Assembly (NCBI GenBank): GCA_963682025.1
Contig: OY821518.1
Span: 30,293,991-30,357,990, forward strand
Length of the DNA stretch: 64,000 bases
Source: Cordilura impudica
Lineage: Eukaryota > Arthropoda > Insecta > Diptera > Scathophagidae
Direction of reading: 5' to 3'
Shown piece by piece: positions 1 to 12,684 of this stretch; position 1 is the first letter of the stretch, and each line of letters opens with the position of its first letter. The notes under the pieces were generated by a model. It was given only the letters and a program-made list of their open reading frames with translations, did no database searches and was not told where the DNA came from. Position numbers and translations under genes: made by a program.

Positions 1-2712
1 GCCTTCGTTTGGCATCTTGTAACGCTTTAAGGGTTTCCATATGTATACGTTTATTTTCTGTTACAGAATAGGTTGGCACTACTAACTCTGGATTACAGAA
101 AGCATATGTTTTGGCATCACATATACGAATGTCACTATTAAAGGCGGTGTAGGGCGGGCAGGAATAGGACAGGACCTTACCATCCTTTTTACTACATACA
201 TAATAACGAGTACAATCGGTCGTATTAGGCTGTCTTACTCCAACCGCACACGTTATCACTTCTATGTTGTTAAGCGAAGAAGTTAGTGCGCTTTGACTGC
301 CGCCCATTAAAGGAAGTATGGATTTTTGAAAAACATCATAACTAATGAAATTACCACCCACATTTACCAATTGAACACCTTCCCCATAGGATGAAGATGA
401 AGCGGTTGAGGCCAAATATGAATATTTGTTTTTACCATTTGAAGGGTACGAATTAGAAGAAGATATCGAAGTTTGTATATTAGATTGCGGTCTAGGCAAA
501 TAGGGGTTTTTGTTTGTGCTAAATACTGAGTTAATCGAATTCAAACCACTTTCGCCATATAGTGCTGATAGTGACGATGGAGCTGAATATTGCATTTCAG
601 AATATTGGTCTTGCAAATTGGTTTCATGTGGTTTACTATTACCATATCTAATCACTTGAGATTCTTGTTCGTTTTGATCTTCGTTATAGTTATTTACTGA
701 TTCCCCGTTATCCGTTTCCATACTTTCAAAATTTTGAGAATTTGGGCGGATATGAACCTTATGACCGTCGATTTGAGGGAATAAACTGTTTGATGAACTA
801 TAACCATCTTGGTGGTTTATGTTTACTTGTGAAGGCTTATATATCTGTAGGCTGGGCCTCTTTCCCTTCATTGGACGTGGAATATTACCATAATTATCGG
901 TCGACTGGAAAACTTGATTGACATTCTGTTCGCTCAAATGTTCACTGGGTGTAAAGTACTGATTCAAATTAGCTGAAGTTGGTTGAAAATCATAGGGACT
1001 GGGAGTAGTATGATAAGAACTTGAGGCCGTCGTGGAAACACTGCCATATGAAGGTCGTTTAGTGGTTGATTGGGAATATTTATTATTTTGATAGCCGGAG
1101 GAGTAGGCAGAATTGGAATTTGGTCTTTCTTGATATTGTGAACTAAAATCAGAGATATCTTCTTGATGATGTAGTGGTGGATATAGACCCAAACTTTGAC
1201 CATAACTATCCAATAATTCCTTTTCTCCCGAGCCGGTATTTGTAACATGAACTGGTATAACATTATTGTGTATAATAGTTGTACCAGGTTTGCCATTTCC
1301 ATAACCGTTATTATTATCATTATTGTCGTAATTATTGTTATCATTGACATAAGCCGCATTATTATTATGTGGTCTCTTGGCAGGTTTTTTATATTGGAAA
1401 TTTTGATTATAGCCCTGGTCACTGCTAAATGGTCCCGAAAAACCTGATTCTACGCCTGATTGACCGCTAGGAGATTGACTATAATAACTTGAGGAAAATG
1501 GGCTACTTAAATGAGGAGTTAGCAAAATAGGTTGCATTATAGATGGTGCATAATATGATGGATTTGGTATAACTTTAGGAACGTTTTGAGAAGCAATCAT
1601 TTGTTTCGATAATTCCAATACAGTCTTTAAAGTTTCTTCGGAAATTTTTGGCGTATTATCCGATGAATATTCGGGATGTTCTATGAAATGATGTTCCGCG
1701 GGTAATGTAAATAATACTGAACCCTCCGGACGATTTACTACAATTTGAGAGTTTGAATAATCTCCTCCATTATTTGAATTATCATGATATTGACCACGAT
1801 ATCGTTGTGGTAACAAGTTATTTAAAACCACCTTAGTTTCTGGTCCCAACTTGCCATGATACTCATGTTTGTAATCAATAGTTCTGTTAGGTTTTCGAGT
1901 AGTGGTTGGGTCCGAACTTATATCTACTTCCTGAATGTCATCAATAGGATCCATAGTGTGGAATTTGTTTTTTATATTAAAATGAGCCAAGAATGCATTT
2001 AGTTGATCAGGTCTCATACCATCATCTTGAACTTTAACACCTGGCAGTGTCTGATAAGTATGTTTCAAACCATCTATTAGCTGAGACAGTCTCTGCAAAT
2101 GGGCTGTCAGTTTGGGATCAATGTTTGAAGAAGGTTGTTGAAGGTCTGCATTTATTTTAATAGTATGTAACATTTCTTCCAATTCTTCCTTTTTCTCCAT
2201 ATCGGGAATATTTTTATCCTGCTTTTTCTCATGCTCATGTTTTATTATAGCTTCGTTCGTGTCACGATTTTCCGCTTGTATAAATCCTTCCAGCTCCACC
2301 AAATCTCCCCCATTACCACTTCCGTCATAAAGATCTTCTTCACTTTCATTTTTTTCTTCGCCACTGATTCCCGTACTTATAATAATCTCTACTTTACCAT
2401 CATCAAATTTACTATTTATATAATTTTCTTCTTCATCCGCATTGGAAACTATATAAAAGTCGGGATCTTTGTTGTTTGTGACGTTTTTGACGGATTGTAG
2501 GTTTTGAGTTTGCGGTTTCTTGTTTTTATTGTCTCCCATTAAACATTCCCAATCATCAGCTGGTAATACACATACAGCCAAACTATGTTCATAGATCAAA
2601 CCTTCTTCGCATCGGTTTGGTACCCATACGTGTTTATTGGGTAACTCGGTGCATTTGTAATAGACATCGCAGCGTGATTTATGGGGACGTGTACGTTCAG
2701 GACATGGTTTAC
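1..2712 (-). CDS. Peritrophin-type chitin-binding protein, large partial exon
   Basis: An open frame of about 903 codons runs on the minus strand from a splice acceptor (TTATTACAG ending at 2713) to the left window edge. It starts with two bases of a split codon. Near its N-terminal side (about 2540-2705) is a six-cysteine chitin-binding type-2 domain (CBM14/peritrophin-A), and a second six-cysteine domain lies at about 90-245. Between them are about 750 residues of low-complexity Ser/Asn/Gln/Pro/Tyr-rich sequence with an acidic stretch after the first domain. The architecture suggests a secreted protein that cross-links or coats chitin in cuticle, trachea or peritrophic matrix; that role is inferred from the family. 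The signal-peptide exon and the C-terminal end are not in view. I cannot name the exact Drosophila orthologue. Several short ORFs overlapping it are shadows. Confidence 0.85.
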
Positions 2713-3219
2713 CTGTAATAATAAAATTTTAAAATTTAATGATTATTTGTGGATGCAATTTCGTATTTCATAACAATGTTTAATTAAATTGCTAGTTAAT
2801 TTTAAGAATATTAATGATAATCACCACCAACTATCAAGCTGACAACACTTTTACATATTGTTGTAATATAAATAAATTCTACGAGGTTTCTCCTCTTTAA
2901 GCGTAAATTCTAAATTAATGAAAGATTCGGTCTAGTATCCAAATCAGTCGTTCAGGCAGAAGGAACATAAAAAAAATAAACAATTTGCATGCAACCAGAG
3001 ATAGGACAGCTTTTATGGTAGTCTGATCAACATTTAGCATTAATATTTTTCTAACTGGCATAATAAAATAAGTCGGTGGAATTGACAATCCAATACTCAT
3101 TGACGAAAGACCTCCTCATTCACATAGAGGAGCTGTTTGTTGTTACTTTTTTGACAGCGAAGTCATTAGATCTTAGTTTTTCGTTACTGAGAATGGAACA
3201 ATCGTTACAGTGAGTAAAC
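2713..3219. other. Intronic/intergenic AT-rich DNA
   Basis: This is the sequence upstream (minus sense) of the chitin-binding exon, starting with its polypyrimidine acceptor. I see no coding exon or clear repeat boundary. The short ORF at 2915-3100 has no recognisable motif. Confidence 0.5.
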
Positions 3220-3991
3220 TCAATACTGAAATAACGAAATGAACGCTTTTTCGGGAAAGTGAAATTTTTTAAATAAATTTGCATTTCGTTTTAATATTGC
3301 TTTTAGAAATGATATGATATATTTTACAACAAACTCTTGGTAAATGGTTTGAAATTTCTCAAAAAGAGAAATATCCATTCTATTTCTTAACTTATTTTTT
3401 ACAATGTTAAACACTGAAAAGGCTCTTTCTACCGATGCATTTGAAAAAGGAAGAGCCAGTAACGAGGATGCTTATTTGCTTATTGTAGGATATTCTGGTT
3501 GGTCAGCTGGTCCAAAAGTCATGAATTCAGTTGGCATTAAATATTCAATAAAACTAAATTGGGTAATTTTTGAATTGTTCTTATTTGTCAAAATATCTCG
3601 ATGGATTATAGTAAGAGGCCAAAAACGCAATTTTTCAAATCTTCATAAAGTTTTAAGCAGTCAATATTTTCGCTTTGAAACAGTTTGTTTAATTTTATAA
3701 CTGGTTTCAAAATGTCTTTCATAAATACATATACATATAATACAGCTTATTTTCATCAGTATACAATTTTGATAAACTTGAAGCAAGGTGGCATTTTTCC
3801 TGCGAAGACGTCAATTTGAAATGAAGCTCCAACGCTTCCCACTGCTCCATTGCACCATATCTAGCTAACCACCGGGTTCCGCTCAGTTTATCTATTTTTG
3901 CTGGATTTTTATCTGCAATCAATCTATCGATAGCAGAATATTGTTCGGGGATTATAAATTCTAATTCTGTGCCAACATTCTTTGCCAACAA
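3220..3991 (-). pseudogene. hAT-superfamily transposase remnant (C-terminal part)
   Basis: Minus-strand translation gives two segments typical of the C-terminal half of insect hAT-like (DUF4371/dimerisation-type) transposases. One is a TRWLARYGAMEQWEAL segment near 3830-3890. The other is the dimerisation signature SNASVERAFSVFN followed by KNKLRNRM at about 3370-3450. Stops and frame changes separate the two, and no N-terminal BED finger or catalytic core was found. It is therefore a broken fragment. I found no flanking terminal repeats or 8-bp duplication. Confidence 0.75.
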
Positions 3992-5040
3992 TAACTACAA
4001 AATGCTTTATGTGCGTCTCCTTGAACTGGCCGTAGCCAATCCATTATTACCTTTAAAATCATAATCTGTTTCCCATACTGTTTTCTATTTTTGATTATAT
4101 TTTTGTCATCTTAGCTTCACTTTTCTTTAAATGTAAATTTTTTTTCAAACTGAACTATGTTATTTTTATTTTTCATAACATCTAAGCAAAATCTAGTATG
4201 TACGAGATTTCAAGCAAAATCTAACTCATTTTTACTACATTTCCCATACAAAACAAAATCTAGCTCGTTACTAGATTTTAGGAAAATCTCACAAAATCTT
4301 GCAAACTTGGGCACTACCAAATGATACTACTGTGTTTTTTTAATATTGTAGTAGAAAATAACAACGCAGTAACTGAAAAATTTACATATAAAAGGAAAAA
4401 CAGAAGCAAACAAATTGAATAAAAAGGAAATAAAATATTAATTATTAATAAAAAGACGAGCCTATAATAAAAAAATATTTAGTAATTGAAAAGTTATATG
4501 TGCCCATTCCCATCTGATATATAATAATTGTGCAAAATGCCTTTGTTTCTATTGGTCAAACCATACATTTAACAAATGCTGATGTTTTTTTTTGTTCGCA
4601 AAATTTCTATTTCAGCTTGTGCTTTTTTCATTGTTGAAGCATAATATAATAATAAAATCTGTTCCTTTTTAGAATTTTCCATTTTCCTATTGTTTTGTTT
4701 ATTTTGGTTTTGTTTTAGTCAGCTGTTTATTAGTGTGGAAACAAAATTTTACAAAATGTAAAAATATTAAGATGTAAACGCTATAGATTTTGAAAATAGA
4801 TTTCAACTAAAATCTACTAGATTTTCCCTAGATGTAAACGCACTATAACATATATTTTCAAAATTGACTACAGGAGTAAGAAGATATTTTCTAAAAAACA
4901 ACTGTTCAAAAATTCCTAAAAGAATACCATAAATATATTTTTTAGCCTCTAAATTTTCTCCTGAATAATGTTTATTCCCTAAAATTTCCCCCAAATGAGA
5001 TAAAGAATCTCTTTAATCCCCTAAACTGGCAACACTGACC
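3992..5040. other. Unannotated AT-rich intergenic DNA
   Basis: AT-rich sequence with short repeated motifs of the form AAATCTAG/CTAGATTTT around 4190-4290 and 4790-4830. No credible gene or complete mobile element was seen. Confidence 0.4.
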
Positions 5041-5109
5041 TAGAACCCCAAAAATTACATTATAAAGGTTATAATGTAGAGGTTATAATGTAATTTTTGA
5101 GGTTCTAGA
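5041..5109. repeat. Short near-perfect inverted repeat (hairpin)
   Basis: The arms are TAGAACCCCAAAAATTACAT (from 5041) and its near-complement ending at 5109, separated by about 20 bp that also repeat part of the stem. This could be the collapsed ends of a MITE or an isolated hairpin. Confidence 0.6.
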
Positions 5110-5463
5110 CCGTTATTGCTTTACATATTACATAATGATCTGGATTAATGAATTCGGTTTTGACAAGGAATACAATATTTTGGATCCCTAAACTAGCACT
5201 CATAGAAAAGGGTATTTTGCTATATTCATGGGCTATTGGGAATTTGTCCAAAAGTTTCAAAGTTGTAATTTAAATGTTCCTATATTTTGTGACTCAGCTT
5301 CAAAACGAGTATATTTATATATTTATGTCAGAGGGTTGAGAAATAATAAATTAAACAGGGTTCAATATTTGGTCCAACAAGTTAAAGTCTATAATTACGG
5401 AATAACACCGGGCGACAGTACTTATTGGACTTGAACAAAACCTTCACGTGTTTATGACAAAAT

Positions 5464-5752
5464 TCCTATATAGTAAAACTGCGTTCTCAGATTTCCATTT
5501 TGTGATCTTTTCTCATTAATAAAGACAAAAAGATATCTAAAAATTATTTAATCAGTTTCAAAACTATGTTGAAAATTCTCAAGGAAAGAATTAAAAATTT
5601 TCAAATTACATTATTTAGAATTTTTCGTCCTGAAAAATTAAAACGAAGAATTGTTTTCATTTCTAGATGTTGTGCTCTTTCATTTAAAGTTCTTTAAAAA
5701 TGAGAAAAGATCAGCAAACGAAAAACTGAGAACGCAGTTTTACTATATAGGA
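5464..5752. mobile_element. MITE with 27-bp perfect terminal inverted repeats
   Basis: A 289-bp unit bounded by identical inverted 27-mers that begin TCCTATATAGTAAAACTGCG (5464-5490 and 5726-5752). The inner sequence TGATCTTTTCTCATT is also mirrored, so the stem continues inward. There is no coding capacity. A TA duplication may be hidden in the TATATA at each end, which would suit a Tc1/mariner-type MITE, but the class is not certain. Confidence 0.8.
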
Positions 5753-6054
5753 TCACTGCTTTCACGTGCATATGGTTCAAGTACAAAAATATAAATTGTG
5801 TCCCTGTCATCTGGTAAATTTGCATCAAATAGTCCGATAAAAAATGTTTTTAATTTTTTTTTTATAATCATTTTAATAACCTACTTAGGGCGGCCGTGCG
5901 GTTTGAACCGTGAACCTTCACAAAAAAATTTCATATAGAAACAATTTATTCAATTATAACATAACAATTATCACAATTAATTAATGACAGTATTAATTGC
6001 AATATGTCTGAAAAATGACTACAAATCTAACGAACATTTATATTAAATTTAATA

Positions 6055-6433
6055 CTAGCAGATTCCAGCCCTCGAAATTCGAGTGCAAATTCTAGGAAAT
6101 TTAATTTTTTCATTAAATAAAGACCGTAAAGGCATGCTAAACAATTATAGCCAATTCACAAATCAACACAAAAAACAAACTCATTTTTATTACAAACACA
6201 TTAACAAATTTAATAAACACACACATAGCATTGTATAATTTTATGTATGTGTTAGTAGCAACTTTAAATGCAATTTACTCAAAATAAAGGAACAAATTTA
6301 AAAATCTGTAAATCTGCAAATCGGCCAAAAAGAAACACCTTTCAAATAATATACGTTTGTTCAAAATCGGGATAAAGCGGTAGAACAGCGGTAAACAGCG
6401 GTCACAAGAAATCGCCTAGCCTATTAATATAGA
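6055..6433 (-). mobile_element. Non-autonomous Helitron, copy 1
   Basis: Read on the minus strand it starts TCTATATTAATAGGC and ends with a short CTCGAA/TTCGAG hairpin, about 12 nt, then CTAG. These are the Helitron hallmarks (5' TC, 3' hairpin plus CTRR), and insertion is between A and T. Members of the same family occur at six other positions in this window. Confidence 0.8.
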
Positions 6434-6794
6434 TTACAAAAAAAAAAACTGGTCCGATGAAAATGGCAAGTTTTTTAGAAATGTTTCTAAAACCATCGGA
6501 CTTCGAAAATATAATCCTACAGACTGTCACTTTCATAAGTGACATAAGCTTTTTACATGATACGACTTTTTCATAATACTCGACTTTTTGACAGGTCGTA
6601 TTACAAAGTGTGATAGTGTAAACTGGCCTTTATTGATGCTTAATTTTGGATTTTCGAATATAAAAAACTTTAAATCGATTTTCTCGCAAACAACATTTTT
6701 AAAGTCCGTGAACATCATAACTCAAAATCGATCTTTTTGAAATTTTTACATAATTTCTACACATAAATCAACAGGTAATCAGAGAGAGTTATTT

Positions 6795-8513
6795 TTGATG
6801 TGTAAACATCTATACGCGCAGGGGGGTAAATTTCAAAAACAGCGTAACATGTAAGCGTAACATGTGTGCGTAACATGTGAGTCGTAAGACAAAATGTGAT
6901 TGTAATGGTGAAAAAAATTATGACATTATGATATCCTGTTTGAAAATTAAAAATGAAAAATAAGAAATGAAAAAAAAAAAGAAAAATAAAAAATGAAAAA
7001 TGAAAAATAAAAAATGAAAAATTAAAAATGAAAAATAAAAAATGAAAAATTAAAAATGCAAAATGCAAAATGAAAAATGAAAAATGAAAAATTAAAAATG
7101 AATAATGAAAAATGAAAAATAAAAAATGAAAAATAAAAAATGAAAAATAAAAAATGAAGAATGAAAAATAAATTAAAAATGAAAAATGAAAAATAAAAAA
7201 TGAAAAACAAAAAAAAATTAAAAACGGAAAATAAAAAATGAAAAATGAAATAAAAAATTAAAAATGGAAAATAAAAAATTAAGAATAAAAAAGAAAAATA
7301 AAAAATTAAAAATAAAAAATTTAAAAAAAATAAAAAGGAAAAATTAAAAATAAAAAAAATGAATAATAAAACATTGAAACTAAAAAATGAAAAATAAAAA
7401 ATGAAACATGAAAAATAAGAAATGAAAAATGAGAAACTAAAATGAAAAAATGAATAATAAAAATAAAAAATGAAAAATGAAAAATAAAAAATGAAAAATA
7501 AAAAAATTAAATATAAAAAATTAAAAATAAAAAATTTAAATTGAAAAATAAAATATGAAAAATAAAAAATAAAAAATAAAAAATGAAAAAAGAAAAATAA
7601 AAATTGGAAAATGAGAAATTAAAAATGAAGAAAAAAAATAAAAAATGAAAAATAAAAAATGAAGAATGAAAAATAAATTAAAAATGAAAAATGAAAAATA
7701 AAAAACGAAAAACAAAAAAAAAATTAAAAACGAAAAATGAAAAATAAAAAATAAAAAATGAAAAATTAAAAAAAAAATTAAAAATGGAAAATAAAAAATT
7801 AGGTATAAAAATGAAAAAAAAAAAAAATAAAAAAAATAAGAAAAATGAAAAATAGAAAAAAATTAATAATAAAAATTAAAACTAAAAAATTAAAAATAAA
7901 AAATGAAAAATTAAAAATGAAACATGAAGAATAAGAAATGAAAAATGAAAAACTAAAATTAAAAATGAATAATAAAAAATAAAAAATGAAAAATAAAAAT
8001 TGAAAAATAAAAAATGAAAAATAAAAAATTAAATATAAAAAATTAAAAATAAAAAATTAAAATTGAAAAATGAAAAACGTAAAATAAAAAATTAAAAATG
8101 AAAAAAGAAAAATAAAAATTGGAAAATGAAAAATTAAAAATGAAGAAAAAATTAAAAATGAACATAAAATATAAAAAATGAAAAATAAAAATAAAAAATG
8201 AAAAATTAAAATTAAAAAATGAAAAATTGAAAATAAATAATGAAAAAAAAAAAATAAAAATTAAAAAAAAAAATTAAAAATTAAAATGAAAAACGAAAAA
8301 TTAAAAAATAAAAATTAAAAATAAGAAATAAAAAGCGAAAAATTAAAAATTTACCTGTTAAAATAATAATAATAAATATTTTTATATTAACAGATCCCCT
8401 GCAGTTGATTGCTATAAGTGATACGCTTTCTGTTTGATTTTAAGAAAGTGCTGTAAAAAAATCATTAATTACTAGATGTTTACACATCTCCTCTGCGATC
8501 GGACTCACATGAT
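6795..8513 (+). mobile_element. Minisatellite-bearing element with inverted GATGTGTAAACATC ends (copy D1)
   Basis: The left end is GATGTGTAAACATCTATACG (6797) and the right end carries the inverted motif AGATGTTTACACATC (8474) followed by TCGGACTCACATGA. Between them is a conserved ~140-bp segment and then about 1.4 kb of AAAAATGAAAAAT-type minisatellite. Subterminal inverted repeats plus an internal tandem array resemble Helentron-derived DINE/HINE elements, but that class call is tentative. Copies D2-D4 share the ends. Confidence 0.7.
6946..8352. repeat. AAAAATGAAAAATTA minisatellite
   Basis: Long array of variable 6-13-bp units built from AAAAATG, AAAAATT and AAAAATA. The phenylalanine/isoleucine-rich ORFs on its complement are translation artefacts of the array. 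Confidence 0.9.
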
Positions 8514-8870
8514 TTTTTTTTTTTTACCATTTTTCCCATTTTTTTATTGCCTTTTTTTAATAATAAATTCACCGAAATTTTTTAGTGAAAATCGCGTTTA
8601 TCAGTTCAAAACGCTGCCAAAAATAGAAAATATCAAAAAACACCCTCTGACTAGCTAGGGAAACATATCATCATTTAAACGTATTTCGATATTTTTTGTT
8701 TCACATGATCCGGTAACGAGTTATGAAGTTCACCGCATAATAACGATTTTTTATCGAGATGCCTCTGGAGATTCGCTGTCACGAACTTATTTATTGATAT
8801 TTTTAATTGAAAATTTTTTCAAAGATACTTCAAATGTTATGCTATAACTTGTATGTATATGAAATAAATA

Positions 8871-9243
8871 TCTATAATATTATTAGGCTAGGCGATTTCT
8901 TGTGACTGATGTTTTGTTCTACCATTTTATCCCGATTTTGACCAAACGTATATTATTTGAAAGGTATTTCTTTTTAGCCGATTTGCAGATTTACAGACTT
9001 TTAAATTTTTTCCTTTATTTTGAGTAAATTGCATTTTAAGTTGCTACTAACTCAAACATAAAATTAGACATGTGTGTGTTTATTAAATTTGTTAATGGGT
9101 TTGTAATAAAAATGAGTTTGTTTTTTTTCTGTTGATTTGTGAATTGGGTATAATTGATTAGCATACTTTTAGGGTCTTCATTTAATGAAAAAATAAAATT
9201 TCCTAGAATTTGCGCTCGAATTTCGAAGGCTGGAATCTGCTAG
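8871..9243 (+). mobile_element. Non-autonomous Helitron, copy 2
   Basis: It begins TCTATAATATTATTAGGC after an A and ends in a CTCGAA/TTCGAA hairpin plus CTAG before a T. It is full length (373 bp) and in opposite orientation to copies 1 and 3. Confidence 0.85.
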
Positions 9244-9418
9244 TGTAAATAAATATATAAATATAAATGCTTTTATTTATAATTATTTTATCATATTTCA
9301 ATATCATTCACAAAATCAATGTTGTGTTTGTCAAATAGATTTTTAATATTGTTTTTTCTGTATTGATTTTTTCCTTCCCCAATGTGATTCCAAAACTAAA
9401 AGATGTATAGTATAATTA

Positions 9419-9892
9419 CTAGCAGAGCCCAGCCCCGAAATTCGAGTGCAAATTCTAGAAAATTTTATTTTTCATTCAATTTATTTCTTTCAATGTTTTA
9501 TGCCACCTAAAGGTATGCTATTCACAATTCAACACAGGGCTTGTGATATGCAATTATCATAATAAAATTCAATTGCGTTATCGTCGTTATTGTTTTATGT
9601 CCAAAATTTTTTTCAATTCAACACAGGGCTTTTCATATACAATTTTTGCAAACACATTAACAAATTGAATAAACACACACACAGCATTGCATAATTTTAT
9701 GTATTTGTTAGTAGCAACTCTAAATGTATTTTACTCAAAAAAGAAAAAAATTTAAAAATGTAAAAATCTGTAAATCTGGTGGATAGCTAAAAAGGAATAA
9801 CTTTCAAATGAGGTATGTTTGGTCAAAGACGGGATAAAACTAATAAAGTTACATCGGTCACAAGAAATCACCTTGCCTATTAATATTATAGA
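9419..9892 (-). mobile_element. Non-autonomous Helitron, longer variant, copy 3
   Basis: It has the same termini as the other copies (CTAG at 9419, TCTATAATATTAATA complement at 9892). An extra internal segment contains two CAATTCAACACAGGGCTT repeats. It is the same long variant that is split by another Helitron at 54359-55252. Confidence 0.8.
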
Positions 9893-11768
9893 TAGATTAA
9901 CAATTAAAATCTGTGTTAAAGAATTCGTAAGATATCGGCCTGTATAAGTTGTTTTTGGTAGAAAAATCCCTTTGACATTTTTTCAAAAATATTGGTCATT
10001 TAAAATTATTTTCATTCTGGATGTATTTTCATTTAAATTCTTTTGCCACTGAAAAATAATATTCACTCCATTTTTATAAAATATTTTTGTTATACGATTT
10101 TATTTCTTTTTTCGAAAGTCCTTTTTAAGTTATAATAATAAGGAGGAAGGGATTTTAATGATTCGAATAATTTATATAAATATTTGTATTCCTTTTAGAA
10201 TTTTTTATTGTCCATAAATATCACTTTTTTGAATATGATAATTTATTAAAAATTGAAACGTTGTTATAATAGTCACTGTAATTTTTGTTTAATTAAATTA
10301 TCCCCGATTTCTTTTCACACAGAATATATTAATAAGATTTTCATTTATTTATGGTGTTTGTTATATTCCATTTAATTTTGTTGTACCTTCGGAGAAATAA
10401 AATATTCCAAATAACAAGATTCCAAATAAACCGTAACGATATTTTTCCATTTTAATTTGTTTCATTCACTTTGTAATCCTTGTTGTAAACTTTAACGATG
10501 ACGACGATGAGTGTTATCCGTAATCCACAATTATTGTTTTCCGACCGTTACGTTGCGGCTGTATGCTTAAAATGACGGCGCTATATGAAATGTTGGTATT
10601 GTTAAAAGAAATTTTGAATTGAGTAAAATAAAAAAAATAAACATGATATGACAAAATTTCACACAAATAAAGTGTTACACATTTTCAAGTTTAGTATGGA
10701 GTGCTAAATGGAAATATCTTAACTAAATCACAGAAATGAGTTAAAGTCGTGTTTAAAAATCGAGCAAAGTGCTAAAAAGTTACTGCCGCTTCTTCAGTAA
10801 CACAGTCTGCCAGTAAGTGATACAAATAGTTTCCATTTCTTTTTATGACTACAACAAATTAGTAGTCAGAGGAAGGGTATGAGTGTGTCTGTGCTTGTAT
10901 TTTGTATTTTCGTAGGTCGGAAATTCAACAAAAAACCAGTAGCACATGCTTCAATAGTTTTTCTTAATCGTGTACGTTAAATACGTGGATTTAAAGATTT
11001 ATACGGAAATTTGAATTTTTAAAAACTTTGTTGCTGCTTAAGAAGAAGCTACTGTTCAGCCGCTACTGTTTTTTTGTTGTTTTTTTTTTTTTTTTTTTTG
11101 AAAATAACTGGAACTTGTCATATACAGACCTATTTCTCCATTTCTCTGCTTATTTATCATATTTGTTTTGGAATATTTAGTTGTGGTGTTGTTTTAATTG
11201 TTTACACATTTTTCGTCATTTTAATTAACACTCGTAATTCTTGTTCATACGCAGGCAGTTGTTAATGAAATTAAATAATGATCTAGTCAATTTCACTTTT
11301 TATCGAATTTATGTCCGTTAGATACATAAAGAACTTTACTGTTGCTTTCATAATTTCATTAATAAAATTATTAGTTTTTGGCATTATTGTAATATTTGTT
11401 TTTTTAATGTTTAACAATCTTTATATATGAAATCCATTGTGCGTGTAATCGATTCAGGCCTAAACTACAAAATCTATTTTAACTATATTCAACGCTTTTG
11501 TGGACTCGGTATAGGTGGCTCATATTCAGAATGAATGGTCATGAGAAGAAATTTTATGTAGGTATAGACCCGTTAGGTAGTGTTGGTGTCGAAAATCTTT
11601 TCATCGTTATTTTAAGTGCTATCGAGCCCTTTTTTTTCTTTATTTTGCCGTTGACGCAGTATTAATAACCACAAACTTATTTTCCGTGTGATTTGACTGC
11701 GGAGTGTATGTAGGCTTTGTCATGAAAAATTTTTGTATGTGTGAATGAACCCGATAAGTGTCACTGTG
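9893..11768. other. Unannotated DNA to the left of the palindrome
   Basis: Moderately AT-rich sequence with no recognisable exon or repeat boundary. It ends with the left copy of the 6-bp target duplication ACTGTG (11763-11768). Upstream exons or introns of the minus-strand chitin-binding gene could lie here, but I could not support one. Confidence 0.4.
11763..11768. repeat. Target-site duplication ACTGTG, left copy
   Basis: Six bases directly outside the left AG terminus. An identical ACTGTG lies directly outside the right terminus at 28364-28369. Six-base duplications are the known integration footprint of Polinton/Maverick integrases. Confidence 0.9.
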
Positions 11769-11801
11769 AGTAGTGTGTTGAAGAGAGTTCTGGAAAAAAG
11801 A

Positions 11802-12352
11802 GCAGGGAGCAAAAATTTTATACTAATTTTGTATGGCAAAACTAACAGTGACGTCAAAAAAATCAACCCTGTTTTGTTATTCTGTTGTGGTTTTGATTGG
11901 TATGTATGAATGTGTGCTTGAAATAGGTTGGCACTTATATACCTGTAAGTTTTTGAAATAGTGTGTGAGTAATGAGATTCGGCAACTGGCCTGGTACGAC
12001 TTGGCTTGGTTTGGCTTGGCTCGTCTTGGCTTGGCTCGCTTTGGCTTGGCTCGCCTTGCCTTGCCTTGGCTTGGTTTGGCTTGCCTTGGCTTGACTTGGG
12101 GCTTGTCTTGGCTTGGCTTGACTTGGGGCTTGTCTTGGCTCGGTTTGGTTTGGCTTAGCTTGGCTTGGCTCGGCTCGGCTTGCCTCGGTTTGGCTCGAGT
12201 TGGTTAGGATTTGTATACTAATTTTGTATGTGAAAACTAACAACGACGATATAAATGTCACCCCTGTATTGTTGTTCTGTTGTTAAAAGTTCTGCTGCGG
12301 TTTTTCGTTGATATGTATGAATGTGCGTGTTTTGAAAGAGTTGATATAATTA
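11802..12352 (-). repeat. Subterminal repeats and CTTGG minisatellite, left arm
   Basis: About 11982-12202 is a minisatellite of TTGGC/CTTGG-type units. It is flanked by two diverged copies of the terminal segment (11802-11942 and 12207-12352), which share motifs such as ATACTAATTTTGTATG, TGTTCTGTTGT and TATGTATGAATGTG. A third copy lies at about 12682-12792. The Ala/Lys/Gln-rich and Leu/Trp-rich ORFs across it are read-through of the tandem units, not genes. Confidence 0.75.
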
Positions 12353-12488
12353 AATTGTTTGAATACAAAGACTTGTTCCTATCAGTTCATGATGTTCATT
12401 TTGAAAATTGTCTTATCTTGAAACAAAATACGACTGATTCGCATATTGTTTGTGATTGTAAATTATTTTGTTTGCAAAATGCAAAAAT

Positions 12489-12523
<35 letters not shown>

Positions 12524-12529
<6 letters not shown>

Positions 12530-12684
12530 TTGTTTTTGTAAAATAAAAACTGTTTTTTTTTTGTTTGTATGATTTAGACTTTATTAAAATTTCAATTGTT
12601 GTTTATTTTGAAATGTCCCCAAGCGTAGGTATTAATACCATCTTCTCTTATATAACGTTTATTATCATCATAACTTAATACAAC
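12524..12684 (-). pseudogene. Duplicated 3' tail of PolB, left arm
   Basis: This segment repeats the last ~93 bases of the PolB reading frame plus about 65 bp of its 3' flank (compare 13364-13518), with a few substitutions and an expanded A-tract. It lies outside the integrase stump, so the stump is bracketed by two PolB tails. Confidence 0.85.

Noticed and set aside
6757..7210. Phe/Ile-rich ORFs as membrane proteins (also 40024-40535)
   Set aside because: They are the complement of the AAAAATG minisatellite.
6946..8352. CRISPR-like or regulated repeat array
   Set aside because: Eukaryotic context, degenerate 6-13-bp units, no unique spacers.
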